64,000 nt of DNA from Clostridium sp. BSD9I1 (GTDB lineage: Bacteria; Bacillota; Clostridia; Clostridiales; Clostridiaceae). The notes below the pieces were generated by a model. It worked only from the letters and a program-made list of their open reading frames with translations, was not told the origin of the DNA and made no database searches. The position numbers and the translations under genes were made by a program. Where the stretch lies: the NCBI RefSeq assembly GCF_900185645.1, contig NZ_FYAM01000005.1, positions 1 to 64,000 of the forward strand, read 5' to 3'. Positions 29,927 to 38,301 of the stretch are shown one piece after another (the first letter of the stretch is position 1; each line of letters begins with the position of its first letter).

Positions 29927-31030
29927 TTCCTTATTAATCCTCCTTTTAATCTTAACAATGATAAATAGCACCATAGGAAGGATCATAGAAGTAAGCCATG
30001 CTATTTTATAACTAATTAACAGATATTTCCTCAAAGCAAATGTACTAGGGATAATAACACAAAGTACAAAACCTATAATTGATATAACAATACAGGAAAA
30101 GGAAAGAGTCATTTTTTTAGGCATTTTAGTTTTTTCTAAATAATACTTAAGTATAACAGCTGCTCCATATATATCTACTGCCACCATCATCAAACTAGTA
30201 AAGGTAAATGCAGCAATTGCTAAGCCATCAAGTCTTTTCAAAATTTCTAGATTTTGAATTTCAACACTTCTAACTGCAATGAAAAATATATCATCAAATA
30301 ATACGGTTTGATTTATTCCTGAAACTGAAACAGTCCCCCAAAATACAAATAGATAAAATAAAGTTATTATCATGTAACCTATCAATAAATACTTCCCAGT
30401 TTTTTTATTATCCTTTTTTGAAAATGGCACTACTAAAAGCACACCAGCTCCAAAAAAGATTCTTAAGTTTCGAATACTCTCTTTAAAATAGAGTGGTATA
30501 TCTTCTTTAACAAAGAAAGGCCTTAAATTTATAAATCCACCTTTACTAAGCAATGCAAAGAACAATATAGAGGATAAAATCAATGCAGTTAAAATAAAAA
30601 ATTGACATATGTAGCTTAAGGATTTTATCCCTTGTGCTGCAGCATAGCAAGCACAGGCTAAAAATATGAAAGCCAGAGGCCAAATTGGAGTTGTTTCTAA
30701 TGATGTAGACTTAACCATGCCTAAAAGTGCTCTAGTCATTAGGGGAACTAACATGAAATATCTCATAAAATAAAGAACATTTATAGGTAGAGATATATAT
30801 TTTCCTAAGATTTCAACTAAATATTCTGGTATGATTCTTCCTTCATACTGCTTATTTAGCCATACAATGGCAAAGCTTGGAGGTAATATTAAAAGCAAAT
30901 CTATAATGATAATTACCCATCCACCAGTACCAACATATGTTCCGTATTCTTTTGGAATATTAGTAAAAAGTCCAACTACACCTGAAAAGACTAAAAATAT
31001 AATATATTTGTCTTCTATAATAGTCTTCAC
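29909..31030 (-). CDS. Spore germination permease-like protein, GerB family, second locus copy 2
   Basis: 373 residues, GerB family, very similar to copy 3 throughout: both begin KTIIEDKYIIFLVFSG and share TYVGTGGWV-type, LSKGGFINLRPFFVKEDIPLYF and SVEIQ/E-N/K-LEILKRLD-type segments. The start is GTG 31030 behind GGAGGAG; an overlapping ATG runs straight into TGA. It has its own forespore-type promoter upstream (31073-31103), duplicated along with the gene. Duplicate B subunits may recognise different germinants while sharing A and C partners (inference). Confidence 0.92.
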   Translation of the reverse strand: MKTIIEDKYIIFLVFSGVVGLFTNIPKEYGTYVGTGGWVIIIIDLLLILPPSFAIVWLNKQYEGRIIPEYLVEILGKYISLPINVLYFMRYFMLVPLMTRALLGMVKSTSLETTPIWPLAFIFLACACYAAAQGIKSLSYICQFFILTALILSSILFFALLSKGGFINLRPFFVKEDIPLYFKESIRNLRIFFGAGVLLVVPFSKKDNKKTGKYLLIGYMIITLFYLFVFWGTVSVSGINQTVLFDDIFFIAVRSVEIQNLEILKRLDGLAIAAFTFTSLMMVAVDIYGAAVILKYYLEKTKMPKKMTLSFSCIVISIIGFVLCVIIPSTFALRKYLLISYKIAWLTSMILPMVLFIIVKIKRRINKETSQQN

Positions 31031-31072
31031 ATAAACTCCTCCAAATACATGCTAATAAATTTTGCCTTTTTA

Positions 31073-31103
31073 TAGTATTAGTAGTTTTTTTTTTTATTAT
31101 TCA
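31073..31103 (-). promoter_or_regulatory. Sigma-G-like promoter for gerB copy 2
   Basis: On the minus strand TGAATA (31103-31098) and AATACTA (31079-31073) are spaced 18 bp, near the forespore sigma-G/F consensus (TGAATA ... CATACTA). The same pair occurs upstream of gerB copy 3. Confidence 0.6.
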
Positions 31104-31170
31104 CCAATAATTAAATATAATGGATCCCAATTTGAAAGAAAATATCTCAATAAAAATGTAGTATATCTTT

Positions 31171-32286
31171 TCACTGAGACATTTTTTTATTAATCCTCTT
31201 TTTAATTTTAACAATGATAAATAATATAATAGGTATAATGACAGAAGTAGCCCATGATAGTTTATAACTAATTGAGAGGTACTGGCCTAAAGCAAATTCA
31301 TTAGGAATAATAATACAAATTATAAAACTTACAATAGATATAATAATACAGGAAAATGAAAGAGCCATATTTTTTAAAGCTTTTGTTTTGTCTAAATAGT
31401 ATTTAAGCACAATAGCAGCTCCATACATATATAACGCGACTATTAGTAAACTAGTGAAGGTAAAAGCAGCAATTGCTAAAGCATCAAGTCTTTGTAGAAT
31501 TTCTAGCTTTTCAATTTCAACGCTTCTAACTGCAATGAAAAATGCATCATCAAATAACACAGTGCTATCTATTCCACAAACGGAAATAGTTCCCCAAAAT
31601 ACCAATAAGTAAAATAAGGTTGATATCAGGAGGCCTATTAATAAATATATACTAGATTTTTTATTATTTTTTTTATTAAGAGGAACTACTAGAAGTACCA
31701 TGGTTCCAAAGAAAAACCTTAGGTGTCGGATACTTTCATTAAAATACAATGGGATATCTTCTTTAACAAAAAAGGGTCTTAAATTAATGAATCCACCCTT
31801 GCTAAGTAATGTAAAGAACACTATAGAGGATAGGATTAATGCAATTAAAATAAAAAACTGACATATGTAAGATAGATATTTTATTCCACAGGATGCAGCA
31901 TAGCATCCACAGGCTATAAATATCAAAGCTAATGGCCAAATAGGAGTAGTTTGCAATGCTGTAGACTTAACCATACCTAAAAGCGATCTAGTCATTGAAG
32001 GAATTAGCATAGCAAATTTTATGAAATAAAGTATGTTTATAGGCAATGCTAAATATTTTCCTAAAATTTCATCTAAATAATCGGGTACGATTCTTCCGTC
32101 ATACTGCTTATTTAGCCATATGATAGCAAGGCTCGGAGGTAATATTAATAATAAGTCTATAATAATAACTACCCATCCGCCAGTGCCTACATATGAGCCA
32201 TATTCGGTGGGAAGATTAGTAAAAAGTCCAACTATCCCTGAAAAGACTAAAAATATAATATATTTATCTTCTATAATAGTCTTCAC
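31171..32286 (-). CDS. Spore germination permease-like protein, GerB family, second locus copy 3
   Basis: 371 residues, GerB family, the first gene of the B-B-B-C-A cluster. It is a close paralogue of the 29909-31030 gene, including the identical first 16 or so residues, GTG start context and ribosome site. About ten helices are predicted; the loop LRPFFVKEDIPLYFNES is conserved. A forespore-type promoter lies upstream (32329-32358), divergent from the spore-surface gene at 32455. Confidence 0.92.
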   Translation of the reverse strand: MKTIIEDKYIIFLVFSGIVGLFTNLPTEYGSYVGTGGWVVIIIDLLLILPPSLAIIWLNKQYDGRIVPDYLDEILGKYLALPINILYFIKFAMLIPSMTRSLLGMVKSTALQTTPIWPLALIFIACGCYAASCGIKYLSYICQFFILIALILSSIVFFTLLSKGGFINLRPFFVKEDIPLYFNESIRHLRFFFGTMVLLVVPLNKKNNKKSSIYLLIGLLISTLFYLLVFWGTISVCGIDSTVLFDDAFFIAVRSVEIEKLEILQRLDALAIAAFTFTSLLIVALYMYGAAIVLKYYLDKTKALKNMALSFSCIIISIVSFIICIIIPNEFALGQYLSISYKLSWATSVIIPIILFIIVKIKKRINKKMSQ

Positions 32287-32328
32287 ATAAACTCCTCCAA
32301 ATACATGGTAATAAATTTTACATTTTTA

Positions 32329-32358
32329 TAGTATTAGTAGTTTTATTATTTTTATTCA
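32329..32358 (-). promoter_or_regulatory. Sigma-G-like promoter for gerB copy 3
   Basis: On the minus strand TGAATA (32358-32353) is followed after 17 bp by AATACTA (32335-32329), one mismatch from the sigma-G -10 CATACTA. The surrounding ~40 bp resemble the region before gerB copy 2. Confidence 0.65.
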
Positions 32359-32395
32359 CTAATATTTATATATATTGAATAACTAATAACATGTA

Positions 32396-32425
32396 GCAAA
32401 TTGGATTAGTTTGAATATTATGATA
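32396..32425 (+). promoter_or_regulatory. Conserved upstream element of spore-surface gene 1
   Basis: GCAAATT, 10 bp, then GAATATTATGATA. The same arrangement (GCAAATT, 10 bp, GAATAATATGATA) lies at 33382-33411 before the paralogous gene. It is probably a shared mother-cell promoter; the sigma factor type was not assigned. Confidence 0.45.
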
Positions 32426-32454
32426 CTGTAGTAAAAAATTGGGGGATTATATTT

Positions 32455-33321
32455 ATGGCACAAGAAAATAAAATAAAAGAGTGTAATGAAAATAACCAAA
32501 ACATACCGAGGTGTGATTCTAGGGTTAAAGATTCTACGACTTTAAATGAATGCGAAAATCAGTGCAATATTCCTACGGGTAGAACGGGACCACTTATAGC
32601 TAAGATTCCTGTAGTGTTATCTGATGTGGAAGTACAAATTGATTTGGAGTCAGAAATTAGATTAGAAGAAAGAGCCTTGGATATTAAAAATGTCGATAAA
32701 CATATTGTGATTACGGAGTGTAAACTTATTCCATATACAAATAAGCTTTTCATAGCAGGTCATGTTCAAAAGAATATACAATTTTCTACCATTGACTGTA
32801 CAAATCAAACAAGCATAAGTGGAAGTATTCAGCATACCACCGTTAACATCCCTTTCAAATGTGTAACAAAAATTCACTTTTCCAATTGTCCCATATACGG
32901 AAAAGAATATAAGAAAAGATTAAATTCTTTAGATAATAATATGTTAAATAAGAATCAAAAAGAAGACTCTTGGATTCACTACAATAAACTATATGAACCA
33001 GTTTATTGTGAATTAGAGCATGCTAGAATATTGGAAACAGATATTTTAGATAGAAATACACCTCTTTTAAATACCTTACCTAATGAAAAATCTTTCCATG
33101 AGATAACTGAAAAAATGGTTGTATATATAAGGCTTAAGGTACTACAAAACCAAAATATATGTATTCCTGAGCCTAGCTGTGAAGTAACTGTGGTAAAAGA
33201 TTGGCCTGGAGAGTGTGGTTCTAGTAAAGATGTAAAATGTGTTGAAATAGAAGTTGGATTTGATCCTGAGAGAGGAATGATTGGCAAGGAGGTACCTGTT
33301 GAAGAATTAGATGAAGAATAA
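32455..33321 (+). CDS. Spore-surface-type protein (CsxC/SPOCS-like), paralogue 1
   Basis: 288 residues, no signal peptide or membrane helix, Cys-containing. The core (about 48-150) reads AKIPVVLSDVEVQIDLESEI, then NKLFIAGHVQKNIQFST and VNIPFKCVTKIHF, the pattern of the DUF3794/SPOCS-type and CsxC-type proteins of clostridial spore surfaces. The C-terminal part has EKMVVYIRLKVLQNQNICIPEP and an acidic tail. GGGGG precedes the ATG. It is a clear paralogue of the genes at 33494 and 35248. Assembly on the spore coat or exosporium is inferred from family and context. Confidence 0.75.
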   Translation: MAQENKIKECNENNQNIPRCDSRVKDSTTLNECENQCNIPTGRTGPLIAKIPVVLSDVEVQIDLESEIRLEERALDIKNVDKHIVITECKLIPYTNKLFIAGHVQKNIQFSTIDCTNQTSISGSIQHTTVNIPFKCVTKIHFSNCPIYGKEYKKRLNSLDNNMLNKNQKEDSWIHYNKLYEPVYCELEHARILETDILDRNTPLLNTLPNEKSFHEITEKMVVYIRLKVLQNQNICIPEPSCEVTVVKDWPGECGSSKDVKCVEIEVGFDPERGMIGKEVPVEELDEE

Positions 33322-33381
33322 GGTGTAATATTGAATACTTAGGAATTTGTATTGGTAAGGTACAAAATTTAAGGATTTGTA

Positions 33382-33411
33382 GCAAATTAGTCTTCTCAGA
33401 ATAATATGATA
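33382..33411 (+). promoter_or_regulatory. Conserved upstream element of spore-surface gene 2
   Basis: GCAAATT (33382-33388), a 10-bp spacer, and GAATAATATGATA (33399-33411), matching the element before paralogue 1 with identical spacing while surrounding sequence differs. It lies 83 bp before the start codon. Confidence 0.45.
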
Positions 33412-33493
33412 GTAGATATTAAGCTTTAAGAGCAAAAAAGTTAGACCTTAAAGTTTTAATATACTTAAGATTATAAGGAGGGGGGCTTGAGTT

Positions 33494-34249
33494 ATGGATG
33501 AAGGAAGAGATCCAGGATGCAGACCAAGGCCAATTCCAGAGTGTGACTCACAGGTTATAAATTGTGAGACTTTGGGAGAATGTGATAGTAAATGCTATGA
33601 TCCAGTTGGAATATGTGGGCCATTAGTTGCTAAGGTTCCAGTAGTACTTTCAGATGTTAAGGTACAAATAGATGTTGAAGCAGACATTAGATTAGAGGAG
33701 CCTGCTTTTGATATAAAAGCTATAGATAAAAAAGTTTGTGTAACACAATGTCACTTAGTTCCTTGCACCAATAAGTTATTTATTGGAGGATTTGTTCAAG
33801 CAAATATTCAGTACTCTACTGTAAGGTGCGTTAATGAAACAAGTATTAGTGGAGATATAAGGCATACAACAGTAAACATTCCTTTTAAATGTGTAACTAA
33901 AGTTAGGTTTGATAAGAAGCCCATATTTGGAAAGTCCTATGAAGGTGAATTAAACTCATTGGATAATAAAATGACCTGCTCAAATGATGAAGAGGAGTCT
34001 AGGATACACTTTCAAAAGTTTCATGAAAAAATCTTTTGTGAATTAGAATGGGCAAAGATTTTAGAATCAACTATTTTAAACCGTGATATAAAATGTACTG
34101 GCAGATTCAAAAGAGAAAAATGCTTTAGAGAATTTACTGAGAAAATGGTAATTTATATTAGACTTAAAGTGCTTCAAAATCAGCCAGTATATGTACCAAA
34201 GTCACGTTGGTATCCACCATATAAAGAACAATGTGAATATGAAGAATAA
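33494..34249 (+). CDS. Spore-surface-type protein (CsxC/SPOCS-like), paralogue 2
   Basis: 251 residues, strongly similar to paralogue 1 across the core: AKVPVVLSDVKVQIDVEADI, NKLFIGGFVQANIQYST, RHTTVNIPFKCVTKVRF and EKMVIYIRLKVLQNQPVYVP. The N-terminus is Cys/Pro-rich (CRPRPIPECDSQVINCE) and the acidic tail of paralogue 1 is missing. Its cysteines (about 14) could support disulfide cross-linking in the spore coat. The RBS AAGGAGGGGGG lies upstream. It has its own promoter element and is not overlapping its neighbours. Confidence 0.75.
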   Translation: MDEGRDPGCRPRPIPECDSQVINCETLGECDSKCYDPVGICGPLVAKVPVVLSDVKVQIDVEADIRLEEPAFDIKAIDKKVCVTQCHLVPCTNKLFIGGFVQANIQYSTVRCVNETSISGDIRHTTVNIPFKCVTKVRFDKKPIFGKSYEGELNSLDNKMTCSNDEEESRIHFQKFHEKIFCELEWAKILESTILNRDIKCTGRFKREKCFREFTEKMVIYIRLKVLQNQPVYVPKSRWYPPYKEQCEYEE

Positions 34250-34269
34250 AAAAAACTGTAAGTTATGTA

Positions 34270-34296
34270 ACGCTTATTTAAGTTTCTCATATATTA
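34270..34296 (+). promoter_or_regulatory. Sigma-K-like promoter of the DUF4489 gene
   Basis: AC at 34270-34271, a 16-bp spacer, then CATATATTA at 34288-34296, matching the mother-cell sigma-K pattern AC-N16/17-CATANNNTA. It lies 72 bp before the start codon. Confidence 0.6.
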
Positions 34297-34367
34297 TATT
34301 AGAAGGCTAGAAACCTTTCTAAAGTTAAAAAATTGATGAGTTAAAGATAATAAAGAGGAGGATTTTT

Positions 34368-35093
34368 ATGAAACTATATTATGACAACAAACAATGTGAC
34401 GATCAACCAAGATATCCAGCTTGTAGACCATACCCTTACAGAAGATATTGTGGATATGGAAGAGACTATGATTATGACAGAGATTATGATTATGATAGAA
34501 ACCACAAAGATTGCGATAAAGATGAGAAAAAGTGTATATGCGAATGCAGAGAATGTGAAGAATGCAAGGATAAACATGAATATAGACACTGCTGCCCCAA
34601 AAACCCATGCCCATATCCAATATTATTTGAATGTGCACAGGGTACAGGTGCTAGAATAGACAGAACCATAATAGGCGGTCAAGGTGAAGGTAATACTGGA
34701 ACAACTAACTTCTTCTATCCAAGATCATTAGGATGTATTACTATTGATACAACTTGCTTGAAGAATCCAGTTGTAAAATTTGATTTCTGTAGTATTATTC
34801 ACTATAGATCTGGCGGAGAAAGTACTGTTCCAGTAAGATTGGTATTTGGATTATTCAAAACTTGTGATGAAGGCCAAGAAGTACCATGCGGAACTTGGGA
34901 CTTTGCAATTGCTTTAGATGTAGAAGATGAACAATTAACCACATCCTTTAACTTCTGTCACTGTGAATGTAATGGCTGCCCAGGATGCTGCAAATATAGT
35001 GTTAGATTAGTTGAAGCTGTAAATGTAAATGAAGACGATATAGTAGATGTATGTAATGTAACACTTTCAGTTATAGCTAAAGCAGGATGCTAA
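34368..35093 (+). CDS. Cys-rich spore protein with DUF4489-like domain
   Basis: 241 residues. The first ~80 residues are Tyr/Asp/Arg- and Cys-rich, including a repeated RDYDYD motif and a CICECRECEECKD cluster, the sort of composition seen in spore coat proteins. The C-terminal ~150 residues resemble DUF4489: ILFECAQGTGARI, ITIDTTCLKNPVVKFDF and a closing VCNVTLSVIAKAGC. The total is about 22 Cys, implying heavy cross-linking. The RBS is GAGGAGG. A sigma-K-type promoter upstream and a terminator downstream make it a single late mother-cell gene. The function is structural by inference. Confidence 0.75.
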   Translation: MKLYYDNKQCDDQPRYPACRPYPYRRYCGYGRDYDYDRDYDYDRNHKDCDKDEKKCICECRECEECKDKHEYRHCCPKNPCPYPILFECAQGTGARIDRTIIGGQGEGNTGTTNFFYPRSLGCITIDTTCLKNPVVKFDFCSIIHYRSGGESTVPVRLVFGLFKTCDEGQEVPCGTWDFAIALDVEDEQLTTSFNFCHCECNGCPGCCKYSVRLVEAVNVNEDDIVDVCNVTLSVIAKAGC

Positions 35094-35130
35094 AGATTAG
35101 ATAATAGATAATAATTAATAATCTAAGATG

Positions 35131-35153
35131 AAAGTCGCCTTTGGGCGGCTTTC
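35131..35153 (+). terminator. Terminator after DUF4489 gene
   Basis: AAAGTCGCC and GGGCGGCTTT form a GC-rich stem with TTT loop and trailing T/A sequence. Confidence 0.85.
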
Positions 35154-35247
35154 TAAAAATTATCGCATCGCAATTCAGTGGTAGGATTCATTAATTGCTA
35201 TCTATTATTTATTATATATCTTTTATCAATAATTAAGGAGAGTCTAT

Positions 35248-36336
35248 ATGTCAAAGAAACATAGACATAGACGAAGATGTGAAGAGGAATTAGAGCTTAT
35301 ACCTCGAAACAATATGCTCCCACAAAATCCACCTCAAGGAGTAGAAGACTCATCCCTAATGTTTATAGGGTTACTTGAAATGTTAGGCAGTCAATTTAAT
35401 CTTTTTGGTAATAACAAAGAAAATAATAATAAAGATTTATCAAGTAATGTACAGACAGAAGATGAGAATGATGCATTTAATGTTTATGAAGAAGAGCAGG
35501 AGGTGTTGAATACCGAAGTAGATGATAATATTGAACATAATATTAAAAATATAGTAGAAGATGTAGAATATGAAGTTAAGGAAAATATTGTAGAGGATAT
35601 TGACGATAACAATGTAGCGGATATATATAATATAGAAGATACGGAAGATAAATATAACGCAGATAATATAAACAGTACTGAGAATATAGAAGAGATAGAT
35701 AATAATTTAGATGAAACAAGTGATATCAATGACATAGAGCTTACAGAAAAACAGGTTACTGTACACTGTAAAGCTAAAGTTTCTAATAATACAGTATTAG
35801 AATGCTGCTCGAGCAAAAACATAAAGTCAAAATTTATTAAAGAACCAGTGGTTTGCAAACTTCCAGTTATAATATCTCAAATTGAAATTCCAATTTGTAT
35901 AGAAACATTAACAAAGTTTAATGAACCAGCTTTTAAAATAATAGATGTTAATAAAGAGGTGTTTTTAGAAAGCTGTAATCTAATAAATAATTCAAATAAG
36001 CTTTTTATAAAAGGATTTATAAGAGAAAATATAACATACTCAAATATAAACTCTGCAACAGATTATGCAGTAAGTGGTAATGTGAAAAATTTGGAAATAG
36101 ATATTCCGTTTAAATGCTCTACTAAAGTTTGTTTTAATAGCTCTCCTGTTTCAAACAATAAAATTTACTGTAAAATGGACAGCACCAATATATTAGAAAC
36201 TATGAGTCAAGAGGAATTGAAAGATGTAAAAAATACATTACCTAAAACACACACATTCAAAGAAGTAAGAAAGAAGATTATATTAAATTTGGGACTTAGC
36301 TTATTACAAGAACAATATGTGTTTATTGATAAATAA
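35248..36336 (+). CDS. Spore-surface-type protein, paralogue 3, with acidic repetitive N-terminus
   Basis: 362 residues. A basic start (SKKHRHRRRCEEELELIP) is followed by a ~110-residue acidic low-complexity stretch rich in Asp, Glu, Asn and Ile (about 65-170). The C-terminal half is the same core as paralogues 1 and 2: CKLPVIISQIEIPICIET, NEPAFKIIDVNKEVF, NKLFIKGFIRENITYSN, and IDIPFKCSTKVCF. The sequence between the last two differs, and the family's Y-I-R-L-K-V-L-Q segment is degenerate (LNLGLSLLQEQYVF). The RBS AAGGAGAG lies before the ATG. The N-terminal module may be a charged spacer on the spore surface. Confidence 0.72.
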   Translation: MSKKHRHRRRCEEELELIPRNNMLPQNPPQGVEDSSLMFIGLLEMLGSQFNLFGNNKENNNKDLSSNVQTEDENDAFNVYEEEQEVLNTEVDDNIEHNIKNIVEDVEYEVKENIVEDIDDNNVADIYNIEDTEDKYNADNINSTENIEEIDNNLDETSDINDIELTEKQVTVHCKAKVSNNTVLECCSSKNIKSKFIKEPVVCKLPVIISQIEIPICIETLTKFNEPAFKIIDVNKEVFLESCNLINNSNKLFIKGFIRENITYSNINSATDYAVSGNVKNLEIDIPFKCSTKVCFNSSPVSNNKIYCKMDSTNILETMSQEELKDVKNTLPKTHTFKEVRKKIILNLGLSLLQEQYVFIDK

Positions 36337-36366
36337 AAGGATTTTGCCATGCAAAATCCTTTTATT
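36336..36366 (+). terminator. Terminator after paralogue 3
   Basis: AAAGGATTTTGC and GCAAAATCCTTTT form a perfect stem with CAT loop and T-rich tail. Confidence 0.9.
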
Positions 36367-36469
36367 TATATCTGAAAAATACTGCAATTTTTTATTTTAC
36401 ATAGAATTTATAGATAATGGTAAGGATATATATTAATTAGTAATCATTAATTGAGATGGAGGTAAAAAA

Positions 36470-37420
36470 ATGAGATGTAAGCTCATGAAAAATATGTCTC
36501 TATATATAGCCTTATTTTGTACATTATGTTTATTAGCATATGGAAAACAACCTTTAGATAAAAATAATGCCTTTGCAAGCTCTATAGAGAATACATATGA
36601 AGCTACAATGAAGCAGGACATATTATCACTTATGATGGCTTATCCTGAATATATTGTAGGCGTAGAAACAAGAGAAAATGAAAAGGTATATTTGATTATG
36701 AAGTCTGGAAAGAGAATTATATATGATGATAAAGCTGTAAAGAGTTTTGAACAAAAATTAGCTAATCCAGATTTACAAGATATGATGGAACAACAATATC
36801 CTTTAACACCCATTAAGAATTTAATGCCTAAAAATGAAGACCCTGGCCGTGGCAGAGTATATAGTTTGCTTTCGGAAGTCTACGGTGGATCAAGAAATAA
36901 AGTGGAGTCTAACCTTGTAAATGTCAATGTTGGTAAGTATTCTAGATTTAATAAGAATAATGAGGCGGCAGAGGAATTAAAAAAAGTTATGCAGGAGCTT
37001 ATACCTATAGCTCAAAAAAATTCTAAAGTTGCAGCAAGTTTATTTCCAAGTAGTGGAACATATAATTATAGAATAATCTCTGGAACAGGCAGATTAAGTC
37101 CTCATGCCTTTGGAATTGCAATTGATTTAGCAAGAGACAATAGGGATTACTGGCAGTGGGCATCTGAAAAGCAGGGGGCAGAAAGAATAGCCTCTTACCC
37201 TCAAGAAATTGTAGATGTTTTTGAAAAACATAATTTTGTTTGGGGAGGGAAATGGTATCATTTTGATATATTACATTTTGAATATAGACCTGAAATTATA
37301 TTAAAAGCCAGATATTTTGGAAATAAAGATATAAGCAGAAAGGCATGGTATGAAGGAGCGCCGCTTGAAGATTCAAGTGTGAAGGAATATATTAAGAAAA
37401 TTGAAGAGGGAATAAAGTAG
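36470..37420 (+). CDS. M15-family D-alanyl-D-alanine carboxypeptidase/endopeptidase
   Basis: 316 residues with a hydrophobic N-terminal signal segment (about 9-22), so secreted or membrane-anchored. The zinc peptidase core is near residues 190-290: SGTGRLSPHAFGIAIDLA carries the metal His and Asp (S-x-H-x-x-G-x-A-x-D) and WYHFDILHFEYRP supplies the second His plus the catalytic H-F-E. This is the VanY/M15 type that cleaves peptidoglycan peptide cross-bridges. GGAGG is 7 nt before the ATG. Its position after spore-coat genes suggests spore cortex or cell-wall remodelling, but a vegetative role is equally possible. Confidence 0.87.
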   Translation: MRCKLMKNMSLYIALFCTLCLLAYGKQPLDKNNAFASSIENTYEATMKQDILSLMMAYPEYIVGVETRENEKVYLIMKSGKRIIYDDKAVKSFEQKLANPDLQDMMEQQYPLTPIKNLMPKNEDPGRGRVYSLLSEVYGGSRNKVESNLVNVNVGKYSRFNKNNEAAEELKKVMQELIPIAQKNSKVAASLFPSSGTYNYRIISGTGRLSPHAFGIAIDLARDNRDYWQWASEKQGAERIASYPQEIVDVFEKHNFVWGGKWYHFDILHFEYRPEIILKARYFGNKDISRKAWYEGAPLEDSSVKEYIKKIEEGIK

Positions 37421-37448
37421 TAAAAAAGAATTATGGATTAAAAAGGAT

Positions 37449-37493
37449 GAGAAGAAAGTTTTACTTAGATAAAATTTTCTTCTCATCCTAGTG
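37449..37493. terminator. Bidirectional terminator
   Basis: GGATGAGAAGAAA..TTTTA at the left and TAAAATTTTCTTCTCATCC at the right form a long stem between the peptidase gene (+) and the convergent ABC transporter operon (-). Confidence 0.8.
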
Positions 37494-37506
37494 TTTGTAC
37501 ATATAA

Positions 37507-38301
37507 CTATGAGAAAAGTGTTCTATCGCTTAAAACACCTTTGTCAGCAACATTTTTAAAGTAGTCTAAAAGTGATTCAGTGGTGAGATTTTTCTTTTCA
37601 TCTCCATGGATATCAAGTATTATTTTCCCTCTATGAAGCATTATAAGTCTATTTCCAAGGCTTATTGCATCATTTAGATCATGAGTTATCATTAAAGTGG
37701 TCATTTTATTTTCATTTACAATTTGAGAAGTAAGTTCTAGTACTTTAGATGACATTGAAGGATCAAGGGCTGCAGTATGCTCGTCTAAAAGCATTAGTGA
37801 AGGCTTTGAAAGACTAGCCATAACAAGAGATAACGCTTGCCTTTGGCCTCCAGATAAGGCTCCTACCTTTACATCTAGCTTTTCTTCAAGACCCAATGAG
37901 TATTCTTTCAATAACTCTTTAAATAAATTTCTTTCCTTTTTAGTAGCTCCAAAGGATAGTCCAAATTTGGTTCCTTTACTATAGGCCATAGACAAGTTTT
38001 CTAAAACCGTCATTGAAGGAGATACGCCACTTGATGGATTTTGAAAAACTCTACCAATGAACTTAGTTCTTTTATACTCAGGGAGCGTTGTTATATCCCT
38101 CTCATTAAGGGTGATTTCGCCTTCATCAAGTTCAGTATTTCCTGATATTATATTTAATAGTGTAGATTTTCCTGCACCGTTACTTCCTATTATAGTAATA
38201 AAATCACCATCGTTTATAGTTAAAGATAAATTATCAAATAATACGCTCTCATTTACAGTACCTTTGTTAAATATCTTGGATAGATTTCGTATTCGTAACA
38301 A
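37507..38301 (-). CDS. ABC transporter ATP-binding protein (TrpX-type amino acid/unknown importer)
   Basis: 264 residues, a single ABC ATPase: Walker A GSNGAGKST, Q-loop FQNPSSGVSP, signature LSGGQRQAL, Walker B LMLLDEHTAALDP (His after the catalytic Glu where most have Pro, a feature common in this subfamily) and H-loop ITHDL. The start is TTG behind GGAGG. The gene overlaps the permease by 35 bp. It is the third gene of the transporter operon led by the UAG-rich leader. Confidence 0.9.
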   Translation of the reverse strand: MLRIRNLSKIFNKGTVNESVLFDNLSLTINDGDFITIIGSNGAGKSTLLNIISGNTELDEGEITLNERDITTLPEYKRTKFIGRVFQNPSSGVSPSMTVLENLSMAYSKGTKFGLSFGATKKERNLFKELLKEYSLGLEEKLDVKVGALSGGQRQALSLVMASLSKPSLMLLDEHTAALDPSMSSKVLELTSQIVNENKMTTLMITHDLNDAISLGNRLIMLHRGKIILDIHGDEKKNLTTESLLDYFKNVADKGVLSDRTLFS

